Positions 1 to 11,200 of a DNA stretch of 64,000 nt are shown here, in pieces. Position 1 is the first letter of the stretch, and each line of letters starts with the position of its first letter. A program made the translations under genes and the position numbers. Under the pieces are notes generated by a model, which was given only the letters and a program-made list of their open reading frames with translations, had not been told where the DNA came from and made no database searches. This DNA is from Semisulcospira habei (lineage: Eukaryota; Mollusca; Gastropoda; Semisulcospiridae), in contig BTPG01000003.1 in the NCBI GenBank assembly GCA_036245525.1, forward strand, positions 161,379,260 through 161,443,259, given 5' to 3'.

Positions 1-1320
1 GGAGAAGAACACCGGCTCTCGAGACGCTGGAAGTTGCAGGTGCGCTGAGAAGACATCTCGCAGCTCCTTAAATCCAGGCGGCTGGGGAAGCGACTTGAAC
101 CTCTTCACCTGACGCTCGGCATCCACAAAGGCCGAGACCTTCCTCTTCAGGGGGGGAGAGGCTGGGCAGGAGTCCGCTGGCAGAGTGGCCGCGATGATCC
201 TGGCGGCTTCATCCAAGGCTAGGAGGGTCTCCGCCCGGGACGACGACGGAAGGGTCGAGGGGACATCAGCACCGACGTCGGAGGGCGAAAGGGAGCGAGC
301 ATCCTCCTCCAACAGGGCTGAGACGGAGTCTTCGGGCAGCAAGCTGAGGGCTTCTTCGTCCAGGGGGTGGCGAGAAGGCGGGTGAGGCACCACGGAAGGT
401 CGAAGCTTGGGCGGGGGCGCATCTCGAACCTCGCGGGAAGCCCGGGTATGAGCCGGCAGCGACGACGGAGGCGGGGATCGCCGAGGCGAACGCGGGAAGG
501 AGCGAGGAGGGGTCCTGTCCGGTGCGCGGGAACGACGTCTGGGTGAAGTACGGCGGACAACCGAAGAGGAGTGCCGATCACGGGAAGAAGGTCGACGATG
601 GCGGTGACGCGGCGAACGCATCGAACGGTGCGAAGGCGAGCGCGACCGAGCGCGCGACGAGGAGAGGCGGGGGGAGCGGCGACGCTCCCGGCGGGGGGAA
701 CGATCCTTCCGGCGGCGCTCGCGGGGCGAGCGCGAGTGTCTAGCACTGACGGTGGAACGGGAAAGGTCGGGGGCGCGACTGTGTCGCGTAGGTTGAGGCT
801 GACGTCTCTCCTGGCCGGACTCAGTGAGAAGGGCTCTATGCCGGTGTACAGATCCTCCGGAAGGATCAGCGGGCTTATCGTGGAGAGAGAGAGGAGCAAG
901 GCCAGTCAACGTGGGACGGCTCGTGGCGAACTGCTGCAGGCCGGGCTCAGTGAGGCGGGCGCTTTGCCGGCAAACAGACCCTCCGGAAGGGTCAGCGGGC
1001 GTGGCAGCAGTGGCAGTCCTCTGGTCAGCGAACAACGCAGGGTCCCGACGATTAATCCGTTCCGAGAGGCCGAGGCAAGGAAGAGCGGTCGTTACCACAG
1101 GGGCGACGTCAACAGGAGTGGGACGAGAGATAGCAGACGGAGGTCGCTCTCGCCGGTAAAAACTCCAGAGGTCAGACCAACGGATCTCCGGCCAGGTCGC
1201 ACAGACATCGCAGAGATGGTCCGAGGCGCAGCCCGAGCAAGGGAGGCAGACCACATGGTCGTCCGTCGGCCACTTGAAGTCGCCGCATTGAGCGCAGGTA
1301 AGCATTTGGTTCCTGCAACA
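1..1320 (-). CDS. DIRS-like gag, N-terminal and central part (partial)
   Basis: Seen: reading leftward from about 1305, the frame opens with a Cys-rich module (TCAQCG, then [11 protein letters not shown] and CDVCATW, about 1300-1170) followed by WSFYRRERP. Further left are a Ser/Arg-rich linker, the acidic motif [12 protein letters not shown] (about 300-370) and the start of a conserved domain with [12 protein letters not shown] near position 60. The same order occurs in the gags of elements B, C, D and F. A candidate acceptor (ctgttgcag) precedes the Cys-rich module, so translation may begin in a spliced leader. The role as a structural, nucleic-acid-binding protein of the particle is inferred from position. 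Integrity across the linker was not checked base by base. Confidence 0.6.
812..1001. repeat. Two ~126-bp repeat units in gag A linker
   Basis: Two copies of a segment that begins ggccgg(a/g)ctcagtgag and ends with ctccggaagg(a/g)tcagcggg lie about 126 bp apart (near 812 and 939). The period is a multiple of three, so the duplication keeps the gag frame. Similar in-frame tandem units sit at the same place in the gags of elements C and E. Confidence 0.6.
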
Positions 1321-2131
1321 GACAAAGAGCACAAGGTCGCAAAGGCGGACAAGGGAGCCTAGCCCCACACCAAGGTACTCCAAGCGCCGTAACCACCGGC
1401 GCGTAAATAGTGGCTACAGTCTCCCAGAGCTAAAGGGCCTTTAAGGTAGACGCACGGAGTGTGGGTGCCCGAAGGCCCTACGAGAACAGAAACCCTCGTC
1501 TACAAGGCAACGTCTTCTCGTAACAGTGAAATACCAAAGGAGAGAAGGCGACTTCCCTCGAGGAGACTCGTAAAAAAAAAGGTCGTGCAAGGCGCCGAAG
1601 CGTAAGCTCAACAACTGGCGCCCACGTAGTAGCAAAGCCGAAAGGAAAGCCCAACGGTAGCCGGCTCTCGGCCCGAGGGCCGGCTGTGGGAAACTACCAC
1701 TACCTTACCTCCGAGACGAATCGGGAACAGGGGAAAGGGTAGTCATACACCTCCACAGCCTAGAGGAGAGCAGCAGAACGACGCCAGCAGAGGCAGGGCA
1801 CAAGAAGGCAGGTCAGCGCTAGGAGGCGCAGAGCACACGAAGAGGCAACGAGCGTAGGCAAGAGAAGGACCGGTCGAAGCGGCGCGAGAGCAAGGCCAGA
1901 CACGTCTTCTCTGTACGAGCGAAGTAGCAAAACTGGCCGGTCTCGTGACCGGAGCTGGTAAGGCGGGAAACGGGAGACAACTCTCGGCACCTCTAGGGGG
2001 GGTTCCCCGAGTGCCTCCCGGGTTGTGTGGGCACACAATGGGTAAGTAGGCTAAAATTGAGCTAGAAGTAGACATTTCCATAAAGTCATGTCATCGGTAA
2101 TGTTTTTGAGGAAACAAAGCAAGCAACTTAC

Positions 2132-2227
2132 CCATGTACTTCTGAACAACGTACTTGCCATCCTTCTTCACCACACTGGCATTCACAAGCTTCAGCATAT
2201 CATCCAGATGGTTGTAGCAAGTGATGC
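2132..2227 (-). CDS. TTLL3: TTLL3-like exon 10 of those visible
   Basis: 96 bp. Acceptor tttttcag before 2227 and donor GTAAGT after 2132. It encodes [14 protein letters not shown] and then KYVVQKYM, the conserved ATP-grasp stretch that in TTLL3 continues into the ERP motif. Entry completes a split Gly codon and exit is phase 1. The DIRS-like element A begins 13 nt beyond the donor. Confidence 0.9.
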
Positions 2228-5200
2228 CTGAAAAACATAAACATGTACATGTATTAATAAAGATCTTAGTGTCCTATATATATGTCTATGGTCTTTGATA
2301 TCGAACAGGTAGATAGTGAAAATTAACGAAGATGACAGACACATCCTTGAGCTTGAAGGTAGGAACAAATCCTTTGCGGGTCTTGACCCATATAGCACCA
2401 TAACTGCATTTCCCAAATTCTGGTGGTTTCACCTAGTGACTATGTACCAGTTACAGGAGATGGGTCGACCATGATAATTGAAACATAGTGCCATATTAGC
2501 TTGGCACCAGTGGCACCAAGCTAATCTGGCAGCATGCATGAATTGTCATGGTCGATCCATCTCCTGATGTACTGTGTTGGGGCTAAGTGCAACAGACTGT
2601 CATTGCTCAGCATTTTAGGATCGATGCCATGCCTCTTGCTGCCAAGTTAACTCATTCGAGACGTGCCACCTCCGGACACATGGCTTTGCCACGTATCTGG
2701 AGGCAGCATGTCTCGAATGAGTTAACTTCTTTGACTTTGTGGAGGAGCACCATAACTGCCACCTAGCAGCAGGAGGCATAGTTCCTCATGAACCCATGCC
2801 TCTTGCTGGCCCTGTCACGCCATTAGAAGACTGCTTTGATGCTAGACAATGCAGCTCTACCCTTTCCAAGTAACTATGCTGCAAGCTCCTTCTTGATAAA
2901 AATGATTTTTTTTTCTAAAATGTATTTTTTGGAAAAATACTTACCGATGGCATTACTATATGGAATACACTCTATAGCCTAAAGATTTCAGCCCAAAGTT
3001 GTGTCCCTTACACAACTGAGGAGGAGACACCAGGGATCCCTGTATAGGAGCCCCGGGTGGCCTCCCCTTACCACCCTATCCCGGCATGCGTGGGGCGAAA
3101 GCTCACCAGTTTCACACTTAGCCAAGGAGGCAAGCGGGGCAGGTGGGAGGGCCATCCGAGTAATGCCATCAGTAAGAATTTTTCAAAAAAATACATTTTA
3201 GAAAAAAAATTCATTTGTTTTTTCAAAATACATTACCGATGGTATTACTATATGGAAGAATAGCGAAGAGGAGGAGGGTGCCGACACCCCAACCCCCTGT
3301 ACCTAACACCCTCCGCCGGCCCACAAGGAGCACTCCCGACGATTTCAGTTAAGAAGTGCCTATGGCGCCTGTGCACGCGGAGGGAGTGCTGGGCCGCGGA
3401 GATGTCGCCCACCATGGCCAGGGAGTCATGTTGTCCGGATAGGTCGCGAAGGTAGAAGCGGGCAAAGGTGGAGTCTGCACGCCCGCCTACCGCCATCCCA
3501 AGGTCTTTAACCGAGCAGTTGTGGTCAAAGGCCGCGCTGGGGGCTACTGCTCGTACTTCATGCGCCCGGATCTGCAACTGTCTATCCCCATCCGGGGAGA
3601 GGTCTTGGTAGGCCAACGAGTCACCCACCGCAGCCAGGACAAACTGTCTGGGCCGAGATACCTGGCCTGCCTGGTGAAAGTGGTAGGAAGAGGCGGGTAC
3701 GCCCTAGACTGCGTGGCTGAAAGCGACGCAGGTAATTCTGCAGTGCCCGGACTGGGTCCTGTTGACGCGACCCATAGGGTCGGCCGTCCCTCTGAGCGGA
3801 CGTACGGTCAGCATCTGGGGCGTAGCCGAGGGAGGCCGGCTCCTGGCCAAAAGGACGGGTCGGTGAGAAGCTGCGCTGAGCCATCGGCTCGAAACTGCAA
3901 ACATGCGGGGCGTACCGAGAGCGCATAAAGCTCGCTCACGTGGGACGCCATGGCGAGGGCCAGGAGAAAACATGTTTTCCGGGTCAAGTCAGAGAACTGT
4001 GCCAAAGGCAGGGGTTCGAAGCGATCCGAATTTAGCCAAGTCAGTAACCCAGGCGAGGTCCCACCGAGGTATGAGGAAATGAGAGACTGGATGTCGGAGT
4101 TCAAAATGCGCCAACAGGTCCGAGAGATCTTTGCAAGCGCCCGGATCTGGGAGGCCCAAGTGGCGGTAAGTGTCCGCCAGCATGACGCGATAACCCTTGA
4201 TGGTAATAGGCGCTAAGCCTTGGTCGTCAAAGAGACACAGGAAGAATTCCGCCAGTTGGGGGGTAGTTAAATTTGTGGGGAGGGGGGGGGGGCGCTGGGT
4301 GGCACACCACGACTGGAAGACCCTCCACTTGCCTTCATAGACCTTCCGGGTAGACAGTCTGCGGGCTGCCGCAATCGCCGCCACTGCAGCATCCGAGAAA
4401 CCTCTACCGGTGAGGGCTTGCCGGACAACCTCCAGGCGTGTAGGAGGAGTCGCTCCGGGCACGGGTGGAAGAGCGCCTGCCGGGGCTGCTTGAGCATGGA
4501 CGGCGGGGTGGGGAGCTCAAAGGGCGGGTCCATAGCTAGAGCGAGCAGGTCCGTGGTCCAGCTCTTGGTCCAGCTGAAGGGGGCCACCAACAGGACAATT
4601 GCAGAGCATCCCTGCAATTTCCGTAGGATCTTTGGCACCAGTACTGACGAAGCTGATTCTTCACAGTCTTGGGGAGATCCGAGCTGAGTCGCAGGAGTGT
4701 GTCCCGACGCCAGAGGTCACAATTGGCGGCCGCCGCCATGGCGTTAGTAGAAGAGTGGTAGGCAGCCCGGTTAGCAACCACAAGGACAGCTTGTGTAGCC
4801 AACTCCAAGAAGCCAGAACAAGCTAGCGAATTCCGCACTAGAGATGCGATCCTGTCTAGTGGGCGAGGCCAAGCATACTGGACCACCCTGCGACCGCCCG
4901 CCTGGTCGCTGGCTGCCGAGTCCACAGAGGGAAGAGGGACGGCGAAGGCCTGGGAGTGTCCCACGTACCAGTTCCACCGTGAGTCGGTGAAAAATCCGTT
5001 GTTGCCAAACTGTCCTGATGGAGCTGAGCCAAGAAGGTGTCCGCGAGGTCCCGGAATCTGGCCGGTTGCGGGAGCGACTTGCGACGCTTAGTAGGCCTCA
5101 TGGCATCAACCATGGCGGACGCTTGCCTCTTCACTGGGGGCGAAGACGGGCAGAATTCTGGCGGGAAGTAGGAAGAGATAAGACGGGAGACCTCTACAAG

Positions 5201-8200
5201 AGCACTGAAGGTCTGAGAGCCGAGCGAAGGGCCGTCATCTCTGGAAGCGGCGGAAAGCGACGAACAGCTGAGCGAGGGGTGGGGGAGCCGGCGGGAGAGT
5301 CCCGAAGGAAGATCGCCGAAGTGGAATCCCCAGGGTGTAAGCTGAGAATGTCCTGATCCAAGTCCAAAGATCGCCTGTTGCGCGGAGTCACAAGGAGGGG
5401 CAACTGGCTACGAGAGCGCTGGTCCGCTGAAGGCGACAGGCCGCAGCACGAACGCGGAACAGGCGGAGCCGCCCGCGAAGCCTGTCCAGAAGGGCGTCGT
5501 GGGGAGCGAGGGACCGCAGTCGAGTGACGGCCAGAGGCCAAGCCTGGCTCTGGACGCCCCCCACTCGCCGCTGAGCGGGGGGGAAGGGGGGCTGCCCGTG
5601 TCGACTACGACGTGAGGTTGGCAAGGGGAAAGCAGGTAACATGAAGCGCGCTCCAAACGAACGAAGGGAGGCGGAAGGAGAACCCTGACTCCCCGAGCCT
5701 GCTCGGGAGACCGCGAGCGGCCGGGGGGGGGGGGGGGGGGGGGGGGGGGGAATGGTGGAATTGGTCCTGAGAGTTCAAATCTAAGTCACTCCGGGCCCGC
5801 CTGGAAAAATCGGGGCGGGGGGGTGGGATGCTAACGTGGCTCGCCAAGCCCGCTCAGGAACATCGAAGCGGGGAGGAGGGAGCAAACACGGACTCACTGG
5901 CCCGTATCAGAACTCTCGGATCGAGGAGAGAGCATACTTAAGTCTCGCCGGGCCCGCCTGGAAAATATGGGGCGGGGAGGGGGGGGGTGCGGGGGGACGT
6001 ACGTGCGGCTCGCTGGGCCCGCTCGGACGATTCAGAGCGGGGGGGCGGCCCAAATAATGGTCTCGGGTCACACTCAGTTGAAATGGAACGTGAGGGAGAG
6101 CCTCTACTTTTACTACCTCTCTTACTACGCTTCTCTCTCTTCTTGTGCTTGCGCTCATGGCGCCATGACCGCTCAGAAGAAACGGAGCAGGAGAGCATGG
6201 ACATACGCTCTGCTCGCCGGGCCCGCTCAGGCAAATCGGAGTGGGGGGGGGGGGGGGGGGGGGGGGAGAGCAAAATCCTATAACTCAGGCCACGCTCAGA
6301 AGAAACGGAGCATGGGGAGTGCAACTCCAACACTTGCCTGTCCCGCTCGGAAGCCTCGGAGCGGGGAGGGAGTTCTAGTGTGGTTACAGTACAAGAAGGA
6401 GACTTACCTGCGGGCCGGACGGCCCGGACGACGGAGCGCAGAGGCGTCCGCCGAGCCGACGGAGTGACGCCATCGTGCGCGGAAGTTTGGGGAGCCTGCT
6501 GGGGCCGGGAAGGATGGTCGCGTCTGTAGAAGTCCCACAGCTGGGACCACCGGTCTTCTCTCCAATCGGCGCACACGTTACAGGTCCTGTCGGAAGAGCA
6601 GCCCAAACACGGAAGGCAGGAGACGTGAGCTTCCGAAGGCCACTGGAAATCCCCACAACGAAGGCATGTTCTCATAAGTGAAGCTGCCATAATGTCCGTC
6701 TCACACAATCCGCCGGGAAGAGTTCAACGAATACTCTCTCCACAAAGTCAAACAGTCACGAAGGAGAGCACAAGTCACAAGCCGAACCACGAGGACCCCG
6801 CCAACGTAAGGGTACACAGAAAGTCAAGCAGTGCCAAGTCCAACAAGCAGGAGTCCGCTGAAAGTGTAGAACCACACCTACGAAGGACTGTCAGCACTAA
6901 ACAGTAGATTTATACCTGAGGCAAAGCCAAGGAAAGTTCGTAGAAAATCCAAGAACGAGTACGAAGAAACCGGTCATAACACGGAGCAAGGCTAACACCC
7001 GACCGTCCACGGTTGAGCTAAGAGTGAAACTGGTGAGCTTTCGCCCCACGCATGCCCGGATAGGGTGGTAAGGGGAGGTCACCCGGGGCTCCTATACAGG
7101 GATCCCCGGTGTGTCCTCCCCAGTTGTGTAGGGGGCACAACTCTGGGCTGAAATCGTTAGGTTATAGAGTGTATTCCATATAGTAATGCCATCGGTAATG
7201 TATTTTGAAAAAACAAACACCTGCTGAAGATATGGAGCCCCCATATCTTGTGGAGGGTGGGTGGGGGGGGGGCCTAATGAGGATCTACATCTCCTGCTGG
7301 CATGTTGTCATCAAGAGAACGCAATGCAGTAATGCTAGAAAAATTAATCCCATACCATTCTGTGTGACTTTTCTCCAGGCTTATTCTTGATACACTGCCT
7401 CATGTTGCCAATTGCAAGCAACACAGATCTTTATGAGACCCGACAAGATGTGGGGGCTCATGAGGATCTGTGTTGCTTGCAGGTGGTTAGACATTGTAGT
7501 GTTCCCTGTCAGCAACATTTATACCTCTTGCTGACCATTGACAGTAAAACGTGTTTCGAGCAACCACCCAATTTGCAAGACAAACAGTTGTCTTAGATAG
7601 GTGCACATGAGGGTAAAAAGTGTCACCTGTCACTAAAGGCCAGCATTTATGTGGCTACAGCCAGCTAATAGACCGATCCACTATTTTTCACGTGAACATT
7701 TTGCTCCACCCCTTTAGTCACAGTCCGGCAAGCGTGTACGTTCACAGAAAACAGTGTGAGTGTAGACTGCTAGTATAGTAAAGTGGGCTATTCCATGTTG
7801 ATTTTTTTAATTATTTTTAGGATGGCATATCTTCTAAAGTATAGCATTATTGGAACTGTAAAATAATCAGTACAAACTAGGTATTGGGTTTAATCAGTAC
7901 AGCAAGTGGGGATATTGTCAGTCTAGATTATGTAGTTATGCGACCCTAAACTTAACATTTTATGAAATGCACAAATCGTCTCATTTTTGCCAAATCAAGT
8001 TGTTATTTTTCATAAACTATAAAAGAAAGAGCTTTGAAATTTTGCACAACCGCACATTTTTATGCACTCTTTCTGATGGTAATATACGTTTTATGTGTTT
8101 ACAGTCTGAAATTATGGGTGAACCTACATACATGTGGGCATATCCCGCTACTGAGTGTCTAAAAGAAATTCTTGTGCAGGCAGTCATAAGTGCACTCTTC

Positions 8201-11200
8201 TGAAGTCTGTCTGAAAACGTCTCTTTTTCTCCCTGAGAACTTCTGCTAGTGCTAGTCTGTTTACATCAATGAGGCGTTTCTCACCCCAGCCATATAGGGT
8301 CAGCGTACATGCACAAATGCTTCACACACGACTGACAGATGTACGGTCCAATTTAGCACACACAGTTTAACACACAACAGACAGATCTACGATCTGATTT
8401 AGCAGACCAAATGTAAGTACAAGCAATCGAGTCAGTCTGTGAATACTATATGGTGGAACAAGAAAAAGTATAAATTTTACTTCTGAGCATATATGTAGTG
8501 AGGTCTTGTGATTCTCTCAAGGTTCAGTTGACCACGTGGGTGACTGCAAGCTTTTTATCCATTCTTTCATGTCTGCCAGTCATGATAAAGTCTTCGGAAA
8601 CAGAAACAATTTTACACTTGGCCAAAATTGATTGGGTTATCAGGAATCTGATTTACACTCCCCATAACAACAGTTTCCAGGCATCTCCAATACAGCTGAA
8701 ACTGTCTAAAATAATGGAAACATCAATGTTCTTCCATGCCCCACAAGCATAAACATCAGTTGTTTTGCCGTACTTCCACTTGGGACTCAGAAGCACATGG
8801 TTCTACAGCATTTTGATTGGTCGAGAGGTGAATGTGCGCTAAGTTTGATTGACATTTCATGTCAGAATGGATTGGTATATTGATGGTCTTTAATGAAAGG
8901 TGATTTCTCATAAGGGTGGTCGCTCATTTCTCATAAGGGTGGTCGTGGACTAAACCTACCCCTTCCACGAGACTTTGCTCCAGGCTTCACAATCCACACA
9001 TTCTTGATGCCGTCCATCTCAAACTGGGGCAAGTGTGTCTTAAGGCGGTTGATCAGACTCTCCACCTGTCCAAGAATAGTGGACGACATCGACACTATCA
9101 CGCCATCCTCACTGAAAGAATGAAAAATAAGTCATTTAATTACAATAAACTTCACTCATTAAAATATGGATGCAACAAAAGTCATCTATTCCAATGCTTT
9201 TTCAGAGTTCCTGAATTCACTTATCTATTAAATTACATCACCTAAAAAAACAACAACAAAACAAGAATGGAAAAAGGTCTTTGGGTTCATGTACAAGACC
9301 GATCCACATAACTGATCTGACCTTTGTGACTTGACCTTCTTGACTCCTTGACCTTTCCGGCAGGTCACTGAAATAAGCAAGTGTTCAGTCTTAATTGTCA
9401 ACCTCCTGTGACCCTTGACCTTTGCAAGTAGTGAATCAAATTAGTATGCATAGAAAAGGCTATTTATCAGCTACGTTTTTTTTTTGCCAAATTTGGTTGA
9501 AGAAATCTAGAAAATGCTGAAAAAAAATTAACTCCTAAAAAATTTATTTTTCTTTAAAATAAATTTTTTCGAAAAATACTTACCGATGGCATTACTGATA
9601 GGAAGATATACTTAGCTTATCAATTTCAGCCTCCAAAATTGTTGTGTGTTGCTACACAACCAGGGACGTAACTATAGCAAGCAGTTACCTAGTCCCCTGA
9701 GTGGCCTCCCTATCTTCCAAGTAGCCTCCCTTCCTAATCTTGCGAGAGTCCATTAGTGCCAGTTCTATGCTTAGCTTCCATTTTGTTCGGTTTACTCGTT
9801 TTCAGTCTCCGCATTTTCTTCATCTGTTTCTTTCTTCCTTTGGTTTAGCTCGGCTAGACATGGCCAGGTAAGGCCTCGGATATTGCCTCGCCCGGCGATT
9901 GTGGCTGACTGGGGCAATTTCCGTGGAATTGCAGCATTTTGCCGTTCGTTTCGACTTCGCCTTCGACTGTTGGTTACACTGGTCATGTGCTCGGTGCCGT
10001 GGCCTCCGGGCCATGCGCGATTCTTTTATTTTTTGCATTCCCTGTTGCAGTGCTCAGCTTACGACTTGTACCGTCTGTGGGGTCTTCCAGTGGCACAGCG
10101 CTACGCACATTTGCTGCCTCCCCTGTTCGGGCTGTGCATCCGATCACACTTGCGTGACCTGCACTAACTGGGAGGAGGACCGTTGGTTGGAACTTTGGCA
10201 TTTCTATCGACACAAGCGCCCCAAGCCTTCCAACGCGGCGCCAGCCCACCCGGACCTGGTGGGCGGGAGCGGTAGGGCGAGCGCCGATGCTGGGAGCGGC
10301 GGTGGGGGTGGTGCCGCGGCGGAGAGGGCGACCGTCTGTCACGGGATGCACGCCGGGGGTAACGAGGTGCTGGGCCCGGCTTCGAGGCAGGAGGCGCGAT
10401 TGTCCGAGCGACTGGGGTAGTATCTGGGTGAGAAGCATCATCCAGGCCCCAAGAAGCTGTCTGTGGGCGGGCAGGTCGGCCTGGCTGGCGCGTGTGTGAT
10501 CCCGAAACGGGAGGTAGCCTGGGACCCTCAACGTCAGTATTCCTAGTAGCTGTGGCGGAGCCCGAGGGAGTCCGGGCGGTAGGTGGGATGAGTAGACTCG
10601 CCATGGTACAGGCTCAGGGGAGCGCTAGGGGGCCTTGTCATTGATCCTGGGACGAGAGGAGCATTCTCGCTGCTGGTCCGGTTCCGAGGGTAAGGCGGGC
10701 CGAGATCCAAAAACCACGTCTGAGCCCGAGAAAACTCGGGCCGAGTGAAGGGGCGAGCATGCTCGCTCAGGGCCAGGCATGGGGACAGCAGTCACTTCCG
10801 GGGGTGTCGGGCTCGGATCTAGTAACCGCGTCTGAGCCCGAGAAAACTCGGGCCGAGTGGCGTGGCGTGGCGTGGCGTGGCGAGCAAGCTCGCTCTGGGC
10901 CAGGCTTGGGGGCAGTAGTGACATTCGCAGGCTGGTCGGGTCGACATCTGGTAACCGCGACTGATCCCGAGTGAACTTGGGCCGAGTGGCAGGGCGAGTG
11001 TACTCGCTGTGGGTCCCTGTCAGGGTAGTGGGAGTCCAGGTCGGCTAGTGACCTGGCAGCTGATGCACGCGTCAGGGCCCGGATAGTCAGTCCCGCAACT
11101 TCAGAGTAGATGCGGGTAGTCCCCTCTGCAGTGGCGTCACAATGTGCAGTAGCGGGTGGTGGGTCTCGGGCCGGCATAGGGCGTTCGCATCGATAGAAAC

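Larger units (their letters stand above)
1..2118 (-). mobile_element. DIRS-like element A, 5' part (runs off left edge)
   Basis: Seen: the right end (about 1990-2118) matches the pattern of the other DIRS-like ends here: a short ITR with the core atgtcatcggtaatg followed by gaggaaacaaa. A gag-like reading frame lies upstream of the left edge on the minus strand. The ITR is closest to that of element C. Known: DIRS elements carry inverted terminal repeats and encode gag, RT-RNase H and a tyrosine recombinase. Inferred: RT and recombinase lie beyond the window. The end of the element is only 13 nt inside the intron from the splice donor of the TTLL3 exon at 2132-2227. Confidence 0.75.
2899..7217 (-). 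mobile_element. DIRS-like element B, RT-RNase H deleted (4.3 kb)
   Basis: Seen: matching inverted terminal repeats at 2899-3110 and about 7010-7217, sharing accgatggcattactatatgg, then cctatacagggatcc in opposite orientation. An internal complementary region at about 3145-3255 joins copies of both outer ends. A broken tyrosine recombinase (3248-4640) follows directly after a broken gag (about 4641-6690) with no RT or RNase H between them. Inferred: a nonautonomous deletion derivative that would depend on a complete relative. It sits in the intron between the exons at 2132 and 8960, on the sense strand of the host gene. Confidence 0.85.

Noticed and set aside
571..1362. Plus-strand 263-aa open frame opposite the gag of element A
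   Set aside because: Arg/Gly/Ser-rich antisense shadow of a GC-rich gag linker. The minus strand carries the conserved Cys-rich module instead.
5700..6300. Promoter or CpG-island reading of the GC-rich stretch
   Set aside because: The GC content comes from the gag linker of element B with polyproline-coding G-runs; no start-site evidence.
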